Source: Methylicorpusculum oleiharenae
GTDB taxonomy: Bacteria > Pseudomonadota > Gammaproteobacteria > Methylococcales > Methylomonadaceae
Direction: 5' to 3'
Length of the DNA stretch: 64,000 bases
NCBI RefSeq assembly: GCF_009828925.2
Contig: NZ_WUTY02000001.1
Location: 2,324,492 to 2,388,491, forward strand
Below are positions 1 through 8,536 of this stretch, piece by piece. The position numbers were made by a program, and so were the translations under genes. How positions within the stretch are numbered: position 1 is the stretch's first letter; each line of letters begins with the position of its first letter. The notes beneath the pieces are model-generated. The model was not told the DNA's origin, did not search any database, and saw only the letters and a program-made list of their open reading frames with translations.

Positions 1-1029
1 TTTAATAAACAATGCTGGAATCAATGGCCTGATGAATACAAAAATAAGAACTCAAAAGCCATAATTAGTGCCAGAAGAAGGCTGAATTCTAAAATTGAAA
101 CGATAAAATTTGAGCAATTCGTTTTCTTTAGCCAGTGGAATGCGTTAAGAGATTATGCCTCGCAGCGAGGCGTTTTGTTATTCGGCGATATTCCCATTTT
201 TGTTTCTTATGACAGTGCTGACGTGTGGGTACATCCCGAAGTATTCAAGCTGGATGACGAAGGATGTATGTTAGTCGTTGCCGGCGTACCACCCGATTAT
301 TTTTCTGAAACCGGTCAGCGTTGGGGAAATCCTCATTATGATTGGGATTATTTGCAGGAAACAGGGTTTCGATGGTGGATTGAGCGCATGCAAACCCAAA
401 TCGAAATGTTCGATATTGTCCGTATTGATCATTTTCGAGGTTTGGAAGCGGCTTGGGAGATTCCCAGTCATGAGCCTACCGCCGTAAATGGTAATTGGGT
501 AAAAGCGCCGGGAAAAGAGTTACTGGAAGCGATTTATAATGCTTTTGGACCTGTTGCGCTGGTTGCAGAAGATTTGGGGATCATAACCGAGGAAGTTGAA
601 GAGTTGCGCGATCACTTCGGTCTGCCCGGAATGAAAATCCTTCAATTCGCCTTCGGTGGAAATCATGACAATCCCTATTTGCCGGGAAATCTGGAAAAAA
701 ACTCGGTGGTCTATACAGGAACACATGATAATGACACCACGCTGGGTTGGTATGAACAAATCAGTGATTGGGAAAAAGATTACATTCATGAGTACCTAGG
801 CAGTCCCACATCAACGATGCCTTTTACATTGATTCAGGCTGCGCTTTCTTGCGTGTCTAATTTAGCTGTCATTCCCATGCAGGATATACTCGAGCTGGGC
901 ACAGAGCACCGCATGAATACACCGGGAACCACCGAGGGTAATTGGCACTGGCGTTTCGAGTGGGGACAATTATCGCAAGATAAAGTGAATCGCCTTGCTC
1001 ACGCTATCCATTTATTCGGCCGTTCTTAA
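1..1029 (+). CDS. malQ: 4-alpha-glucanotransferase (amylomaltase), 5'-truncated by window edge
   Basis: Cytoplasmic GH77 enzyme that moves alpha-1,4-glucan segments between maltodextrins; in methanotrophs it belongs to glycogen turnover. The frame is open from base 1, so only the last 342 residues are present. The three catalytic regions are visible: the nucleophile Asp in RIDHFRG, the acid/base Glu in ALVAEDLG, and the third Asp in TGTHDNDTT. The C-terminal WHWRFEW segment and the stop fit a complete 3' end. An internal TTG near 175 can look like a start but lies inside the conserved GVLLFGDIPIFV motif, so it is not one. Nothing downstream on the same strand is linked to it; an intergenic repeat follows. 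Confidence 0.95.
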   Translation, partial: FNKQCWNQWPDEYKNKNSKAIISARRRLNSKIETIKFEQFVFFSQWNALRDYASQRGVLLFGDIPIFVSYDSADVWVHPEVFKLDDEGCMLVVAGVPPDYFSETGQRWGNPHYDWDYLQETGFRWWIERMQTQIEMFDIVRIDHFRGLEAAWEIPSHEPTAVNGNWVKAPGKELLEAIYNAFGPVALVAEDLGIITEEVEELRDHFGLPGMKILQFAFGGNHDNPYLPGNLEKNSVVYTGTHDNDTTLGWYEQISDWEKDYIHEYLGSPTSTMPFTLIQAALSCVSNLAVIPMQDILELGTEHRMNTPGTTEGNWHWRFEWGQLSQDKVNRLAHAIHLFGRS

Positions 1030-1170
1030 ATCCGTATCTGCTCCCTCCCATCTTAGTGGGTGTAGGTGGTTGATTGAAAAGGCTTCTGCAACAGGGACGA
1101 ATTTAAGCGTCCTTTGAAATCAAGTATCTACACCCTAAATTCAAAGCGGGCGTGTAGTTACCTTAAATCG
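1030..1170. repeat. Dispersed intergenic palindromic repeat, copy A
   Basis: About 140 bp sharing parts with the stretches at 2215-2350, 7150-7235 and 59185-59312. The left flank (TCCCATcttaGTGGGTGTA) and right flank (CAAAGCGGGCGTGTAGTTA) run in the same direction as in copy B. The core, containing TTGAAAAGGCTTCTGCAACA, is in the opposite orientation to copy B, which has TGTTGCAGAAGCCTTTTCAA. The two arms (GGTGGTTGATT and AATCAAGTATC) make the element roughly palindromic. It follows malQ and precedes the end of xoxJ. Confidence 0.7.
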
Positions 1171-1256
1171 TCTCTTTCATTTCCTGAGCCTTTCTAAGAT
1201 CTTATACTTCGAAAGGCTTCAGTTCTTGATTTTCTTGAGTAGCTTAACGACTTGGC

Positions 1257-2117
1257 TCAGTCATCGTCAGCCTCTTTTCCATCCGCATTGACAGGGAACT
1301 GTAATAAAGGAAAATTATATTCGGACAATATTTTCTTGATTTCGCCGGATTTCGCGTGGATTAATTGATTTAACTGTTCTTTTCTGGCCTTATCGCCGTA
1401 GCGGACGCCCATCGCTATTGAAAAATCAAATTTATTCTGCGGGGATGAAATCATGGGAATGGCGGTATAACTGTTGACGGGGCTCTGGGAAATCACATAG
1501 CCTGCGATCGGTCCCCAGAGGATTGCCATATCAATTTTTCCTGCTTTTAAATCCTTTTCGATTTGCATCGCTATATTGTTTTCGTTGTCCCCTGACATTG
1601 TCTGGTAGGGTATGCCTTCGTCCAGCAATCCGGCTTGTTGCAGCCAGGTTGTGCCAGGTCCTCTGTCAAACATGGCAATGCGTAAGCTCTGTTGCCGTTC
1701 CAGTGGAAGATTTGTTAATTGATCCAGGCTGGTTATGTCATCCCAGCCTCTGTTTTTGGATATCAACAGTAAGTAAGTCGTATGGTAATAAGGTACGGTA
1801 TTCAACGTCCTGTCGCTTCTTGCCGGAACCCCCATGATGACATCGCATTTAAATTCCTCCGTGTCACCGATGGTTGCATTCAGTGTGTTTCTGATAAACC
1901 CGATGCGGTCAGGAAACCATGTGAATTCCAGGGTTTGACCCAATTCTTCGGCAAATAAAGCCGCTATCTTATTCTCAAAGCCATCCAGCTTGTCGGTTGA
2001 GTAGGGAGGGTGTAGCGGGTCAGCACAAACTTTGAATTTTTCCTCTGCATTAACGCTATAACTTACGCCGTTAAAAATAAGGCCGGCTAATATTATTTTT
2101 AGAGCTTTGGCTCTCAT
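1257..2117 (-). CDS. xoxJ: XoxJ-like periplasmic substrate-binding protein of methanol dehydrogenase
   Basis: A 286-residue protein of the MxaJ/XoxJ family (quinoprotein-dehydrogenase-associated solute-binding proteins). Family members are thought to help activate or mature the periplasmic methanol dehydrogenase. The first ~24 residues form a Sec signal peptide ending in VNA-EE. The mature part has the family's KVCADPLHPPYS opening and a second Cys in FKCDVIMGVPA; this Cys pair is typical of the family. The ATG at 2117 is preceded by AGGAG at good spacing. It lies downstream of xoxF on the same strand, but about 520 bp and a strong hairpin terminator separate them, so it may have its own promoter. 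No xoxG-type cytochrome adjoins it. Confidence 0.88.
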   Translation of the reverse strand: MRAKALKIILAGLIFNGVSYSVNAEEKFKVCADPLHPPYSTDKLDGFENKIAALFAEELGQTLEFTWFPDRIGFIRNTLNATIGDTEEFKCDVIMGVPARSDRTLNTVPYYHTTYLLLISKNRGWDDITSLDQLTNLPLERQQSLRIAMFDRGPGTTWLQQAGLLDEGIPYQTMSGDNENNIAMQIEKDLKAGKIDMAILWGPIAGYVISQSPVNSYTAIPMISSPQNKFDFSIAMGVRYGDKARKEQLNQLIHAKSGEIKKILSEYNFPLLQFPVNADGKEADDD

Positions 2118-2214
2118 TCTTTTTACTCCTAAGCTTGATTTGGTATGTATTCAGTATTGGTCAACAACTTATCTGCAAGGGCAATTTAAAGCGCCTCTAC
2201 AAGAAGAAAATTTA

Positions 2215-2350
2215 ATGTGGATCTGGCTCACCCTTCCTCCCATTTGATTGGGTGTAAGTGCTTGATTTCACCGGACGCATGAAACCAGTCCTGTTGCAGA
2301 AGCCTTTTCAATCAAGCACCTATACACTCTATTCCAACCGAGCGAGTAGT
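2215..2350. repeat. Dispersed intergenic palindromic repeat, copy B
   Basis: It contains AGTGCTTGATTtcaccGGACGC, then AGTCCTGTTGCAGAAGCC, TTTTCAATCAAGCACC and a flank ending CCGAGCGAGTAGTTAA. The arms GTGCTTGATT and AATCAAGCAC are perfect inverted repeats. It lies between xoxF and xoxJ and is related to copies at 1030-1170 (core inverted), 7150-7235 and 59185-59312. Confidence 0.72.
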
Positions 2351-2572
2351 TAATTTAATAATCGGTAAACTCCATATCGTAATTCATTTGAATAAGTGAT
2401 GAAGGGTTAGTTCATCTTTATCTGGAAATACAGCTGAACATAAAAAAATTTTGTACGCCCAGCTTAAGTCAATACACTAGTGCACGCTTAACCGGATAGA
2501 TAGGCGCGAGTGAGGCATTTTTAAAGGGTTTTAGATTGAATGTCTGTAAGCCCGTCAACTGTTTTTCCGGAT

Positions 2573-2612
2573 AAAAAAAAACCCCGGCCGATTTATCACG
2601 GCCGGGGTTTTA
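2573..2612 (-). terminator. Strong rho-independent terminator after xoxF
   Basis: A perfect 10-bp GC-rich stem, ACCCCGGCCG (2581-2590) with CGGCCGGGGT (2599-2608), encloses an 8-base loop. A run of A at 2573-2581 gives a long U tract for minus-strand transcripts, and TTTT follows on the plus side. It starts about 25 bp beyond the xoxF stop and should uncouple xoxF from xoxJ. Confidence 0.92.
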
Positions 2613-2635
2613 TCACAGATATCTACCTAATAGAT

Positions 2636-4489
2636 TTAGTTAGGTAAAGCAAAAACTGTGAGCGTACCACCTAACTTGGTGAAAGAGCTCAAGCTTCTGT
2701 AAGCACCTACTGCACCTAAACCTTCAGAATTTGAAGATTCTTCGCCTGAATCCAGGCCTGCAGCGATACCTATACCTGCCCATCCGCCAACGCCTGATAA
2801 TACGCCAACATATTGTTTGCCGTTGTATTCCCAAGTATTAACGTTACCGATAATGCCGGAAGGTGTTTTGAATTTATACAATTCTTTTCCTGTTTTGGCA
2901 TCAACTGCTTTCAGATAGCCTTCCAAAGTACCGTAAAATACTACGCCGCCAGCCGTTGCAACTGAGCCTGACCATACGGAGAATTGCTCTTTGTTAGACC
3001 ATACAATTTTACCGGTAGTCGCATCCCATGCAGTGAACTGTCCGAGGTTGGTTGATTTGTCTTCTTTACCAGTAATCGCATCAACACCCGCTGGGAACAT
3101 GGATAATGTAGCACCCACATAAGGTTGACCCGCAGTGTATTCAACTTCGAAAGGTTCGTAGTCCATACAAACATGGTTGCCGGAAATATAGAAGTAACCG
3201 GTTTGTGGAGAATACGAAACAGGCTGCTGGTTTTTGCTTCCCAATGCTGCTGGGCAGACGCCTTGAGTATTGGTATCTTCACCGTTTTGTTCGGTGCTGT
3301 ATTTAGATACGACTTCTGGACGTCCTGTTTTCATATCGACATGTGATGCCCAGTTTACGGCTTTATCGAATTTTTCAGCAACTAACAGTTCACCGGTTAC
3401 GCGATCCAATGTATAGCCAAAACCGTTACGGTCAAAGTGAACAACGGTTTTACGCATTTTCCCGTTGATTTCTTGATCAACCAAAGGTGTTTCGTTAATA
3501 CCGTCAAAATCCCACTCATCATGCGGAGTCATCTGGTAAACCCATTTGACTTCTCCGGTATCAGCGTCGCGAGCCCACAAGGACATTGACCATTTATTGT
3601 CGCCAGGCCGTTGTGTTGGGTTCCAGGTGGATGGGTTGCCTGATCCGTAATAAACCAGGTTCAATTCTGGATCATAGCTGTACCAGCCCCAAGTAGTTCC
3701 GCCGCCGATTTTCCATTGGTCACCTTCCCAAGTACTGGTACTTGAGTCTTTTCCAACAGCTTCTACTTTGCCGTCTTTCCATGTGGTGGTTTTAGTCGGG
3801 TTGATCAGAGTGTCTGAATCAGGACCCATGCTGTAACCTTTCCATTCCAGTTCGCCGGTGTTGACATTGTAAGCGGCCAGGAAGCCACGAACGCCAAATT
3901 CACCGCCGGAAATACCGGTTATAACTTTATCTTTAACTACAATAGGCGCTTGAGTGTTAGTCATACCCAGTTTTGGATCGCCGTTTTGAACGCTCCAGAT
4001 GCGTTTTCCGGTTTTAGCATCTAATGCTGTTAACACGGTATCGGATTGTTGCAGAAATATTTTGCCGCCACCGTAAGCCAAACCGCGGTTTACAGTATCG
4101 CAGCACATAACAGGAATCGTTACGTCAGCGTCTTGCTGTGGGGTATATTCCCAGATAACGGATTGAGTTTTTTGGTCAATCGCGTAAACGGTGTTAGGAA
4201 AAGGAGTGTGGATGTATAAAGTATCATTGACTACTAATGGGCCGCCTTCGTGGCCACGAAGAACACCCGTTGAAAAAGTCCATGCTGGTTGCAGAGTCTT
4301 TACGTTTGAGGTGTTGATTTCTTTAAGTTCGCTGTAACGAGTTCCTTGATAGTTCCCACCCCAAGTAGCCCAGTTTGCTGGGTTCTTGGTCAGTTTTTCA
4401 ACTTCGCTGTTTGCATTGGCAATAGCTGGTCCAGCAAGCAGGGCAGCAACTGTTGAGGCAATTAGCCAGCTTTTAACAGGCTTCTTCAT
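2636..4489 (-). CDS. xoxF: Lanthanide-dependent methanol dehydrogenase XoxF
   Basis: Periplasmic PQQ-dependent methanol dehydrogenase, 617 residues, the usual XoxF length. A Sec signal peptide covers about residues 1-27. Diagnostic residues are present: the vicinal disulfide Cys129-Cys130 ([10 protein letters not shown]), Glu197 and Asn285 (GSGNPSTW) at the metal site, and Asp327 in EWDFDG as catalytic Asp. Asp329, two residues on, is the extra Asp that marks lanthanide enzymes; calcium-type MxaF has Ala there. WxxW-type beta-propeller repeats such as DAKTGK run throughout. GGAGG precedes the ATG. It has its own strong terminator and a long 5' region. Electrons should pass to a XoxG-type cytochrome c, which is not in this window. 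Confidence 0.97.
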   Translation of the reverse strand: MKKPVKSWLIASTVAALLAGPAIANANSEVEKLTKNPANWATWGGNYQGTRYSELKEINTSNVKTLQPAWTFSTGVLRGHEGGPLVVNDTLYIHTPFPNTVYAIDQKTQSVIWEYTPQQDADVTIPVMCCDTVNRGLAYGGGKIFLQQSDTVLTALDAKTGKRIWSVQNGDPKLGMTNTQAPIVVKDKVITGISGGEFGVRGFLAAYNVNTGELEWKGYSMGPDSDTLINPTKTTTWKDGKVEAVGKDSSTSTWEGDQWKIGGGTTWGWYSYDPELNLVYYGSGNPSTWNPTQRPGDNKWSMSLWARDADTGEVKWVYQMTPHDEWDFDGINETPLVDQEINGKMRKTVVHFDRNGFGYTLDRVTGELLVAEKFDKAVNWASHVDMKTGRPEVVSKYSTEQNGEDTNTQGVCPAALGSKNQQPVSYSPQTGYFYISGNHVCMDYEPFEVEYTAGQPYVGATLSMFPAGVDAITGKEDKSTNLGQFTAWDATTGKIVWSNKEQFSVWSGSVATAGGVVFYGTLEGYLKAVDAKTGKELYKFKTPSGIIGNVNTWEYNGKQYVGVLSGVGGWAGIGIAAGLDSGEESSNSEGLGAVGAYRSLSSFTKLGGTLTVFALPN

Positions 4490-4946
4490 ATATTTCCTCC
4501 TGGTATTCTGTCGTACAACAAAATACGGGTTGTGATTTTAAGACTAATATTAGTTTTAAAGCAGTTGTGGGCGACATTATTATTTCCTCAAAAAAAGGAG
4601 GAATTCCTTTAAGCGTCACTCCAGATGCGTAAATTTAATGATTTTACCTTAAAAGTCAACTTAAAACGGCTGTCTGATAAGGTTTAAATACACGCTGAAA
4701 GTTAGAAAAATAAACGCTATCCGCATTTATAAAAGCTATTCTATCAACCAAGCCATTATATGCAACTTCCTGAATATCTGCTCACCATTCTTACTTTAGG
4801 ATTGTTATCCATTATTCCTGCCAAATTAGCCCTGGATGCATGATTGCCCTTAATCGGTTTTATTGTCCAAGTCATGTCTGAACAGGAACAAAGGCTGAAA
4901 AATTCCGTTAATGTTTGGCCTTCAATGGCGGGCAGATAGATTCCCT
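4490..4946. other. Intergenic region upstream of xoxF; no gene recognised
   Basis: This region lies upstream of xoxF and next to the 3' end of lpxH. It should hold the xoxF promoter on the minus strand, but no convincing -35/-10 pair could be assigned. A GGAATTCC-centred palindrome lies near 4597-4613. A 27-codon open frame from 4760 reads as a hydrophobic peptide but has no recognisable homology or ribosome binding site. Confidence 0.5.
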
Positions 4947-5729
4947 TTAAAGCCGTTCAATTGCGAACTCGCCTTCGCGCCATACCAAAACATCCGCATA
5001 GTCTTTTTTCCAATCAGCCAATACGAACCGTTGAGCCGATTGTCCGTCAATCTGAAGATCATGAATAGCCGGTCGATGAGTATGTCCATGAATCAGCCGA
5101 AAAACCTTGTGATGACGCATGGTGTCGACGACGGTCGTCTGGTTCACATCCATAATTTCCTGTGGCTTTTTGCGTTTGTGAAAAAAACTTCTGATGCGAT
5201 ACCAACGTGCCGCTAAAAGCCGGATCAACAACGGTTTGGATAAAACGTTTTGTTGCCATTCGCGGGTATGGGATTTAATGCGGAATTGCTGGTACGCTTC
5301 ATCGTCAGAGCAGAGCAGATCGCCATGCATTAGCAAGGTAGGAGTGCCTTTCAGGTCGATGACGCTGTAATCAGGTAACAAGTTCACGCCCGTTTCACTG
5401 CAAAATCTGTTGCCCAACAGAAAGTCACGGTTGCCATGTTGTAAATAAATTGCGACGCCGGACTGGGTTAACGCGCGCAATTTATTTTTGATGGCTTTAA
5501 CAGGAGGAGAGTGGTCATCATCGCCAATCCATACGTCAAAAAGATCGCCCAGGATATAAATTGATTGGCAGCCAACCGCTCTTTTTTCAAGAAAATCAAG
5601 AAATCGTCTGGTAATAGCGGGTTTTTCCAGTGCAATATGGAGGTCTGAAATAAAAATAATTTCTTGGTTCAAAATGCTTGGGTCCGTTTGAATTCTGGTT
5701 GATGAGGAGGGTTCAAGATTTAACTTCAT
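4947..5729 (-). CDS. lpxH: UDP-2,3-diacylglucosamine diphosphatase
   Basis: Lipid A pathway enzyme that hydrolyses UDP-2,3-diacylglucosamine to lipid X and UMP at the inner face of the cytoplasmic membrane. The full calcineurin-like metallophosphatase signature is present in order: ISDLH, GDLFDVWIGDD, GNRDFLLG, MHGD and HGHTHRPA. Length is 260 residues against 240 in E. coli; the surplus is an N-terminal extension of about 20 residues before IIFISDLH. The ATG lacks a clear Shine-Dalgarno, so a shorter start is possible. It appears monocistronic, divergent from the peroxidase gene at 6023 with about 290 bp between. Confidence 0.93.
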   Translation of the reverse strand: MKLNLEPSSSTRIQTDPSILNQEIIFISDLHIALEKPAITRRFLDFLEKRAVGCQSIYILGDLFDVWIGDDDHSPPVKAIKNKLRALTQSGVAIYLQHGNRDFLLGNRFCSETGVNLLPDYSVIDLKGTPTLLMHGDLLCSDDEAYQQFRIKSHTREWQQNVLSKPLLIRLLAARWYRIRSFFHKRKKPQEIMDVNQTTVVDTMRHHKVFRLIHGHTHRPAIHDLQIDGQSAQRFVLADWKKDYADVLVWREGEFAIERL

Positions 5730-6022
5730 TATCGAAAGGATAAGAAGAGAGGATTTCCAGATTCACTGCTGGCCATAATAGCGGGCAAGGCATTAAGGAA
5801 GCAAGATTTTACAGGTAATTAAGGTGTCTTAACCAGGCGATGGGCAAACCCGGTCATAGGCGATCGATTTTTTGCCTTTTTATGATCTAAAATCGTTGGC
5901 GGCTGACTAAAAAGACAATTATGGTAAACTCCTTGTACTATCAATTTACTGGTCGGGCTATACGGCACAATCAGTCATAATAAATTGATTTGAAAGTGAC
6001 AATAATAAAATTGGAGGATGGT

Positions 6023-7027
6023 ATGTTAAAAATGCGAACTCTGGTCACCGCATTAGCGTTGGCTGGATCTGTTTCTGCGGTTCATGCTGCAGGATCCTTA
6101 CCCAAAACAGCGCCTGCACCTGCAGATAATCCCACGACACAGGAAAAAGTGGTGTTGGGTCAAATGCTTTATCACGATCCACGTTTGTCTTCGACAGGCA
6201 CGGTTTCTTGTGCGTCTTGCCATAACACCATGTTAGGTGGAGACGATAATCGACCCAACTCAATGGGTGTTAACGGCCAAACCGGCGGACGCAGTGCGCC
6301 AACGGTATGGAATTCTGCTTTCAATCAGGTACAGTTCTGGGACGGCAGAGCGGCAAGCCTTGAAGAACAGGCCGCCGGTCCAGTGACTAATCCCATCGAA
6401 ATGGGCATGAAAAGCTGGGACGATGTGGTTGAGCGCTTAAAAACAATCGAAGGCTATCAGGATGCATTTGAAAAAGCTTTTGGCAAGGATTCCATTTCAA
6501 AAGACAATGCAACCAAAGCGATTGCGGCTTATGAGCGCACATTGATCACACCCAACAGCCCTTTCGATAAATATGTGGATGGCGATAAAGATGCTTTAAC
6601 TGAGCAACAAGTGCGCGGCATGAAAAAAGCCGTTGAGTTAGGCTGCACGGGTTGTCACAGTGGTCCAGCATTTAATGGCGCGGGAGCCTTCCAAAAGTTT
6701 CCGGTTAACAGCAACGGCTACTTTGAGGCTCAATATCACTTCAAAAAAGACAAAGGCCTAGCTGAAGTGACTAAAAATGCCGAAGACGAGCACATGTGGA
6801 AAGTACCGACTTTACGCAATATTGCTCTGACTGCGCCATACATGCACAACGGTTCGGTTGCGACATTAGAGGAGGCTGTTAAATTGATGGGTAAACTGCA
6901 ATTGGGTCAGGATCTGGCTAAGGACGATATTGCCGATATCGTCGTGTTTTTGAATGGATTGACCGGTGAGTTTCCAAAGCAAGCCATGCCGGTTTTGCCG
7001 GGAACTCCAGGCCGCGCTTTTAAATGA
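6023..7027 (+). CDS. Di-haem cytochrome c peroxidase / MauG-family protein
   Basis: Periplasmic di-haem protein, 334 residues from the chosen ATG, which has GGAGG five bases upstream; an in-frame codon at 5990 lacks a ribosome site. A signal peptide ends near VHA-AG. Two haem c sites are visible, CASCH and CTGCH. Family motifs include FWDGRA (the region of the inter-haem Trp) and PYMHNGS, which supplies the Met ligand in bacterial cytochrome c peroxidases; the visible Met favours a peroxidase over a MauG with Tyr ligation. Expected role: reduction of H2O2 with electrons from small cytochromes c. It may matter that it sits near xoxF, but it is on the opposite strand and lpxH lies between. Confidence 0.85.
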   Translation: MLKMRTLVTALALAGSVSAVHAAGSLPKTAPAPADNPTTQEKVVLGQMLYHDPRLSSTGTVSCASCHNTMLGGDDNRPNSMGVNGQTGGRSAPTVWNSAFNQVQFWDGRAASLEEQAAGPVTNPIEMGMKSWDDVVERLKTIEGYQDAFEKAFGKDSISKDNATKAIAAYERTLITPNSPFDKYVDGDKDALTEQQVRGMKKAVELGCTGCHSGPAFNGAGAFQKFPVNSNGYFEAQYHFKKDKGLAEVTKNAEDEHMWKVPTLRNIALTAPYMHNGSVATLEEAVKLMGKLQLGQDLAKDDIADIVVFLNGLTGEFPKQAMPVLPGTPGRAFK

Positions 7028-7149
7028 GTGTTTTGTAAAAAAATCCGTAACTATTCAGCGGAGCAACAAAACGAAGGTGATACGTCGGGTGAAGGTTGGG
7101 TTAACTCGCAGAACGTTATCCAGCCTTTGCTGAAGCATAACAAACACTG

Positions 7150-7235
7150 ATTGTCTTGATGTATCTACTCGCCCGCTTTGAATTGAGGTTGCAGGTGATT
7201 AATTGAAAGGACGCATAATAGTCCTGATGTAAAAG
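7150..7235. repeat. Dispersed intergenic palindromic repeat, copy C (shorter)
   Basis: GTATCTACTCGCCCGCTTTG (reverse of the right flank of copies A and B) is followed by GCAGGTGATTAATTGAAAGG and ACGCATAATAGTCCTGATGT. The GGACGC...AGTCCT core matches copy B. It lacks the second arm and is probably truncated by the adjoining terminator hairpin. Confidence 0.6.
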
Positions 7236-7272
7236 CCCCCCTGCTGTTAGTTTAAGGTCAACAGCAGAGGGT
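7236..7272 (-). terminator. Hairpin terminator between convergent genes
   Basis: CTGCTGTT (7241-7248) pairs perfectly with AACAGCAG (7260-7267) around an 11-base loop, extended by partly paired C and G runs. Read on the minus strand the stem is followed by GGGGGGCTTTTAC, consistent with ending transcription from the ppx operon at 7278. Confidence 0.6.
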
Positions 7273-7277
7273 GCATT

Positions 7278-8531
7278 TTAATCGTTCTGATACAGCGGCA
7301 GTTGTTCAATGCGGTAGTCTATTTCCTTTAGCATGCTCTGGTACTCGCTACTGTAAACATTAGCGAAACGCCTTTTAAACTGTTTATTATCAAGCCCTTC
7401 CGGTAAGTCCAGGACATTAGGCATAAAAGTCGTATAGTCCTTGATTTCTGCCATTTTTAACTGAAGCTTGCGCGCGCTCTCGGGAGAAGCGGTTGCCATT
7501 TTGCCAAACCGCATTCCCGCCCTGTCTCCGGCAATGTCAATAAAACTGAACCCACTGCCGCTGACCGAATCGCTCAGTTCTTTTTCGAGACCTATCATGT
7601 TGGCTAAGTGCCCACCCCCCGTCGAAGTGAGCATGGCAGAAGCGATAAAATGTTTTGCCAAGTCAATTCGTTTGTAAAGAAAAACGGGGAAATAGCGGCG
7701 GGGTTTGGCCGTTACTTTGTCCGGTAGATAAGGCAGGATTTCATCTTTGTTCGCGTAACTGTTGATCGTAAAAATAACGATACGATTTTCCTTGATCGCT
7801 GTTTTTAGCGAAGAGCGTCTATACGCAATCGCAAAAAGAGGCTGAATCAATTCCGCCAGTGAAAGCCGCCAGTCGGGATCATGCTGATTGATGATGTTTG
7901 TCAGTTTTTGCTGATAAAAAATCATGGCTTGCCTATCTTGAGCCTGATTGAGTAAATCTGCCGTATTTTCGGCAAACATGGGGTCAGTTAGATAAGTCAG
8001 GGTTAGCTTTTCGGCGGTTATATCCAGGTCAATAATCTGTTCGGTCAAAAAAATGTAATGTTGCTTCAGATGAGCGTACTTTATTATTTTTTGCAGCAAA
8101 AACTCGGCTACATTGTCGTCCAGCTGCAAATTTCCAACCTTGACACTATTGATGTGTGAGTTGCTGTTTTGTTTGACCAGGCTGAATTGCAGATTTAGGT
8201 AGTGGCCGAATGAATTTTTAGGCAGCTTGAGAGCGATGGAAAAGTGCATGGAATTATCATCCAGCGTGACATTGGAGGAACTGGGCAGATAGTTGTTGAG
8301 CAAATAGTTCAGCGCGATGTTGATGTCTCTGGCATTCAAATCCATCGTTTTTAAATTATCCCGGATCGGATTACCCTCAAAAATAGCTTTCGCACGTTCA
8401 ATATCCTCGGTGGTCGGCTCCCAGTCAGTTTTTATGGCAGGCTGTTGTTCTACTGCAAAAAATAAAGCCAGGGCGAGAAAAACCGGTGGCCCGACAAGCA
8501 GTGCAAAGATAAAACGAACAAATAACAGCAT
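7278..8531 (-). CDS. Membrane-anchored protein of unknown function, downstream of ppx
   Basis: I do not recognise this 417-residue protein. The first ~27 residues form one hydrophobic segment (FIFALLVGPPVFLALALFFA), giving an N-terminal anchor or uncleaved signal; the rest is soluble and probably periplasmic. The C-terminal third contains a Ser/Gly-rich stretch (LTSTGGGHLANMIGLEKELS, then SVSGSGFSFIDIAGDRAG) that looks conserved. There is no known catalytic signature. The ATG is five bases after the ppx stop, with AGG nearby, so the two genes are almost certainly cotranscribed and coupled. A link to polyphosphate or stress physiology is inference from context only. Confidence 0.75.
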   Translation of the reverse strand: MLLFVRFIFALLVGPPVFLALALFFAVEQQPAIKTDWEPTTEDIERAKAIFEGNPIRDNLKTMDLNARDINIALNYLLNNYLPSSSNVTLDDNSMHFSIALKLPKNSFGHYLNLQFSLVKQNSNSHINSVKVGNLQLDDNVAEFLLQKIIKYAHLKQHYIFLTEQIIDLDITAEKLTLTYLTDPMFAENTADLLNQAQDRQAMIFYQQKLTNIINQHDPDWRLSLAELIQPLFAIAYRRSSLKTAIKENRIVIFTINSYANKDEILPYLPDKVTAKPRRYFPVFLYKRIDLAKHFIASAMLTSTGGGHLANMIGLEKELSDSVSGSGFSFIDIAGDRAGMRFGKMATASPESARKLQLKMAEIKDYTTFMPNVLDLPEGLDNKQFKRRFANVYSSEYQSMLKEIDYRIEQLPLYQND

Positions 8532-8536
8532 CTGAC

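Noticed and set aside
4760-4840. 27-codon hydrophobic ORF between xoxF and lpxH
   Set aside because: No ribosome site, no recognised family, stop after 27 codons; further in-frame sequence is unrelated in character.
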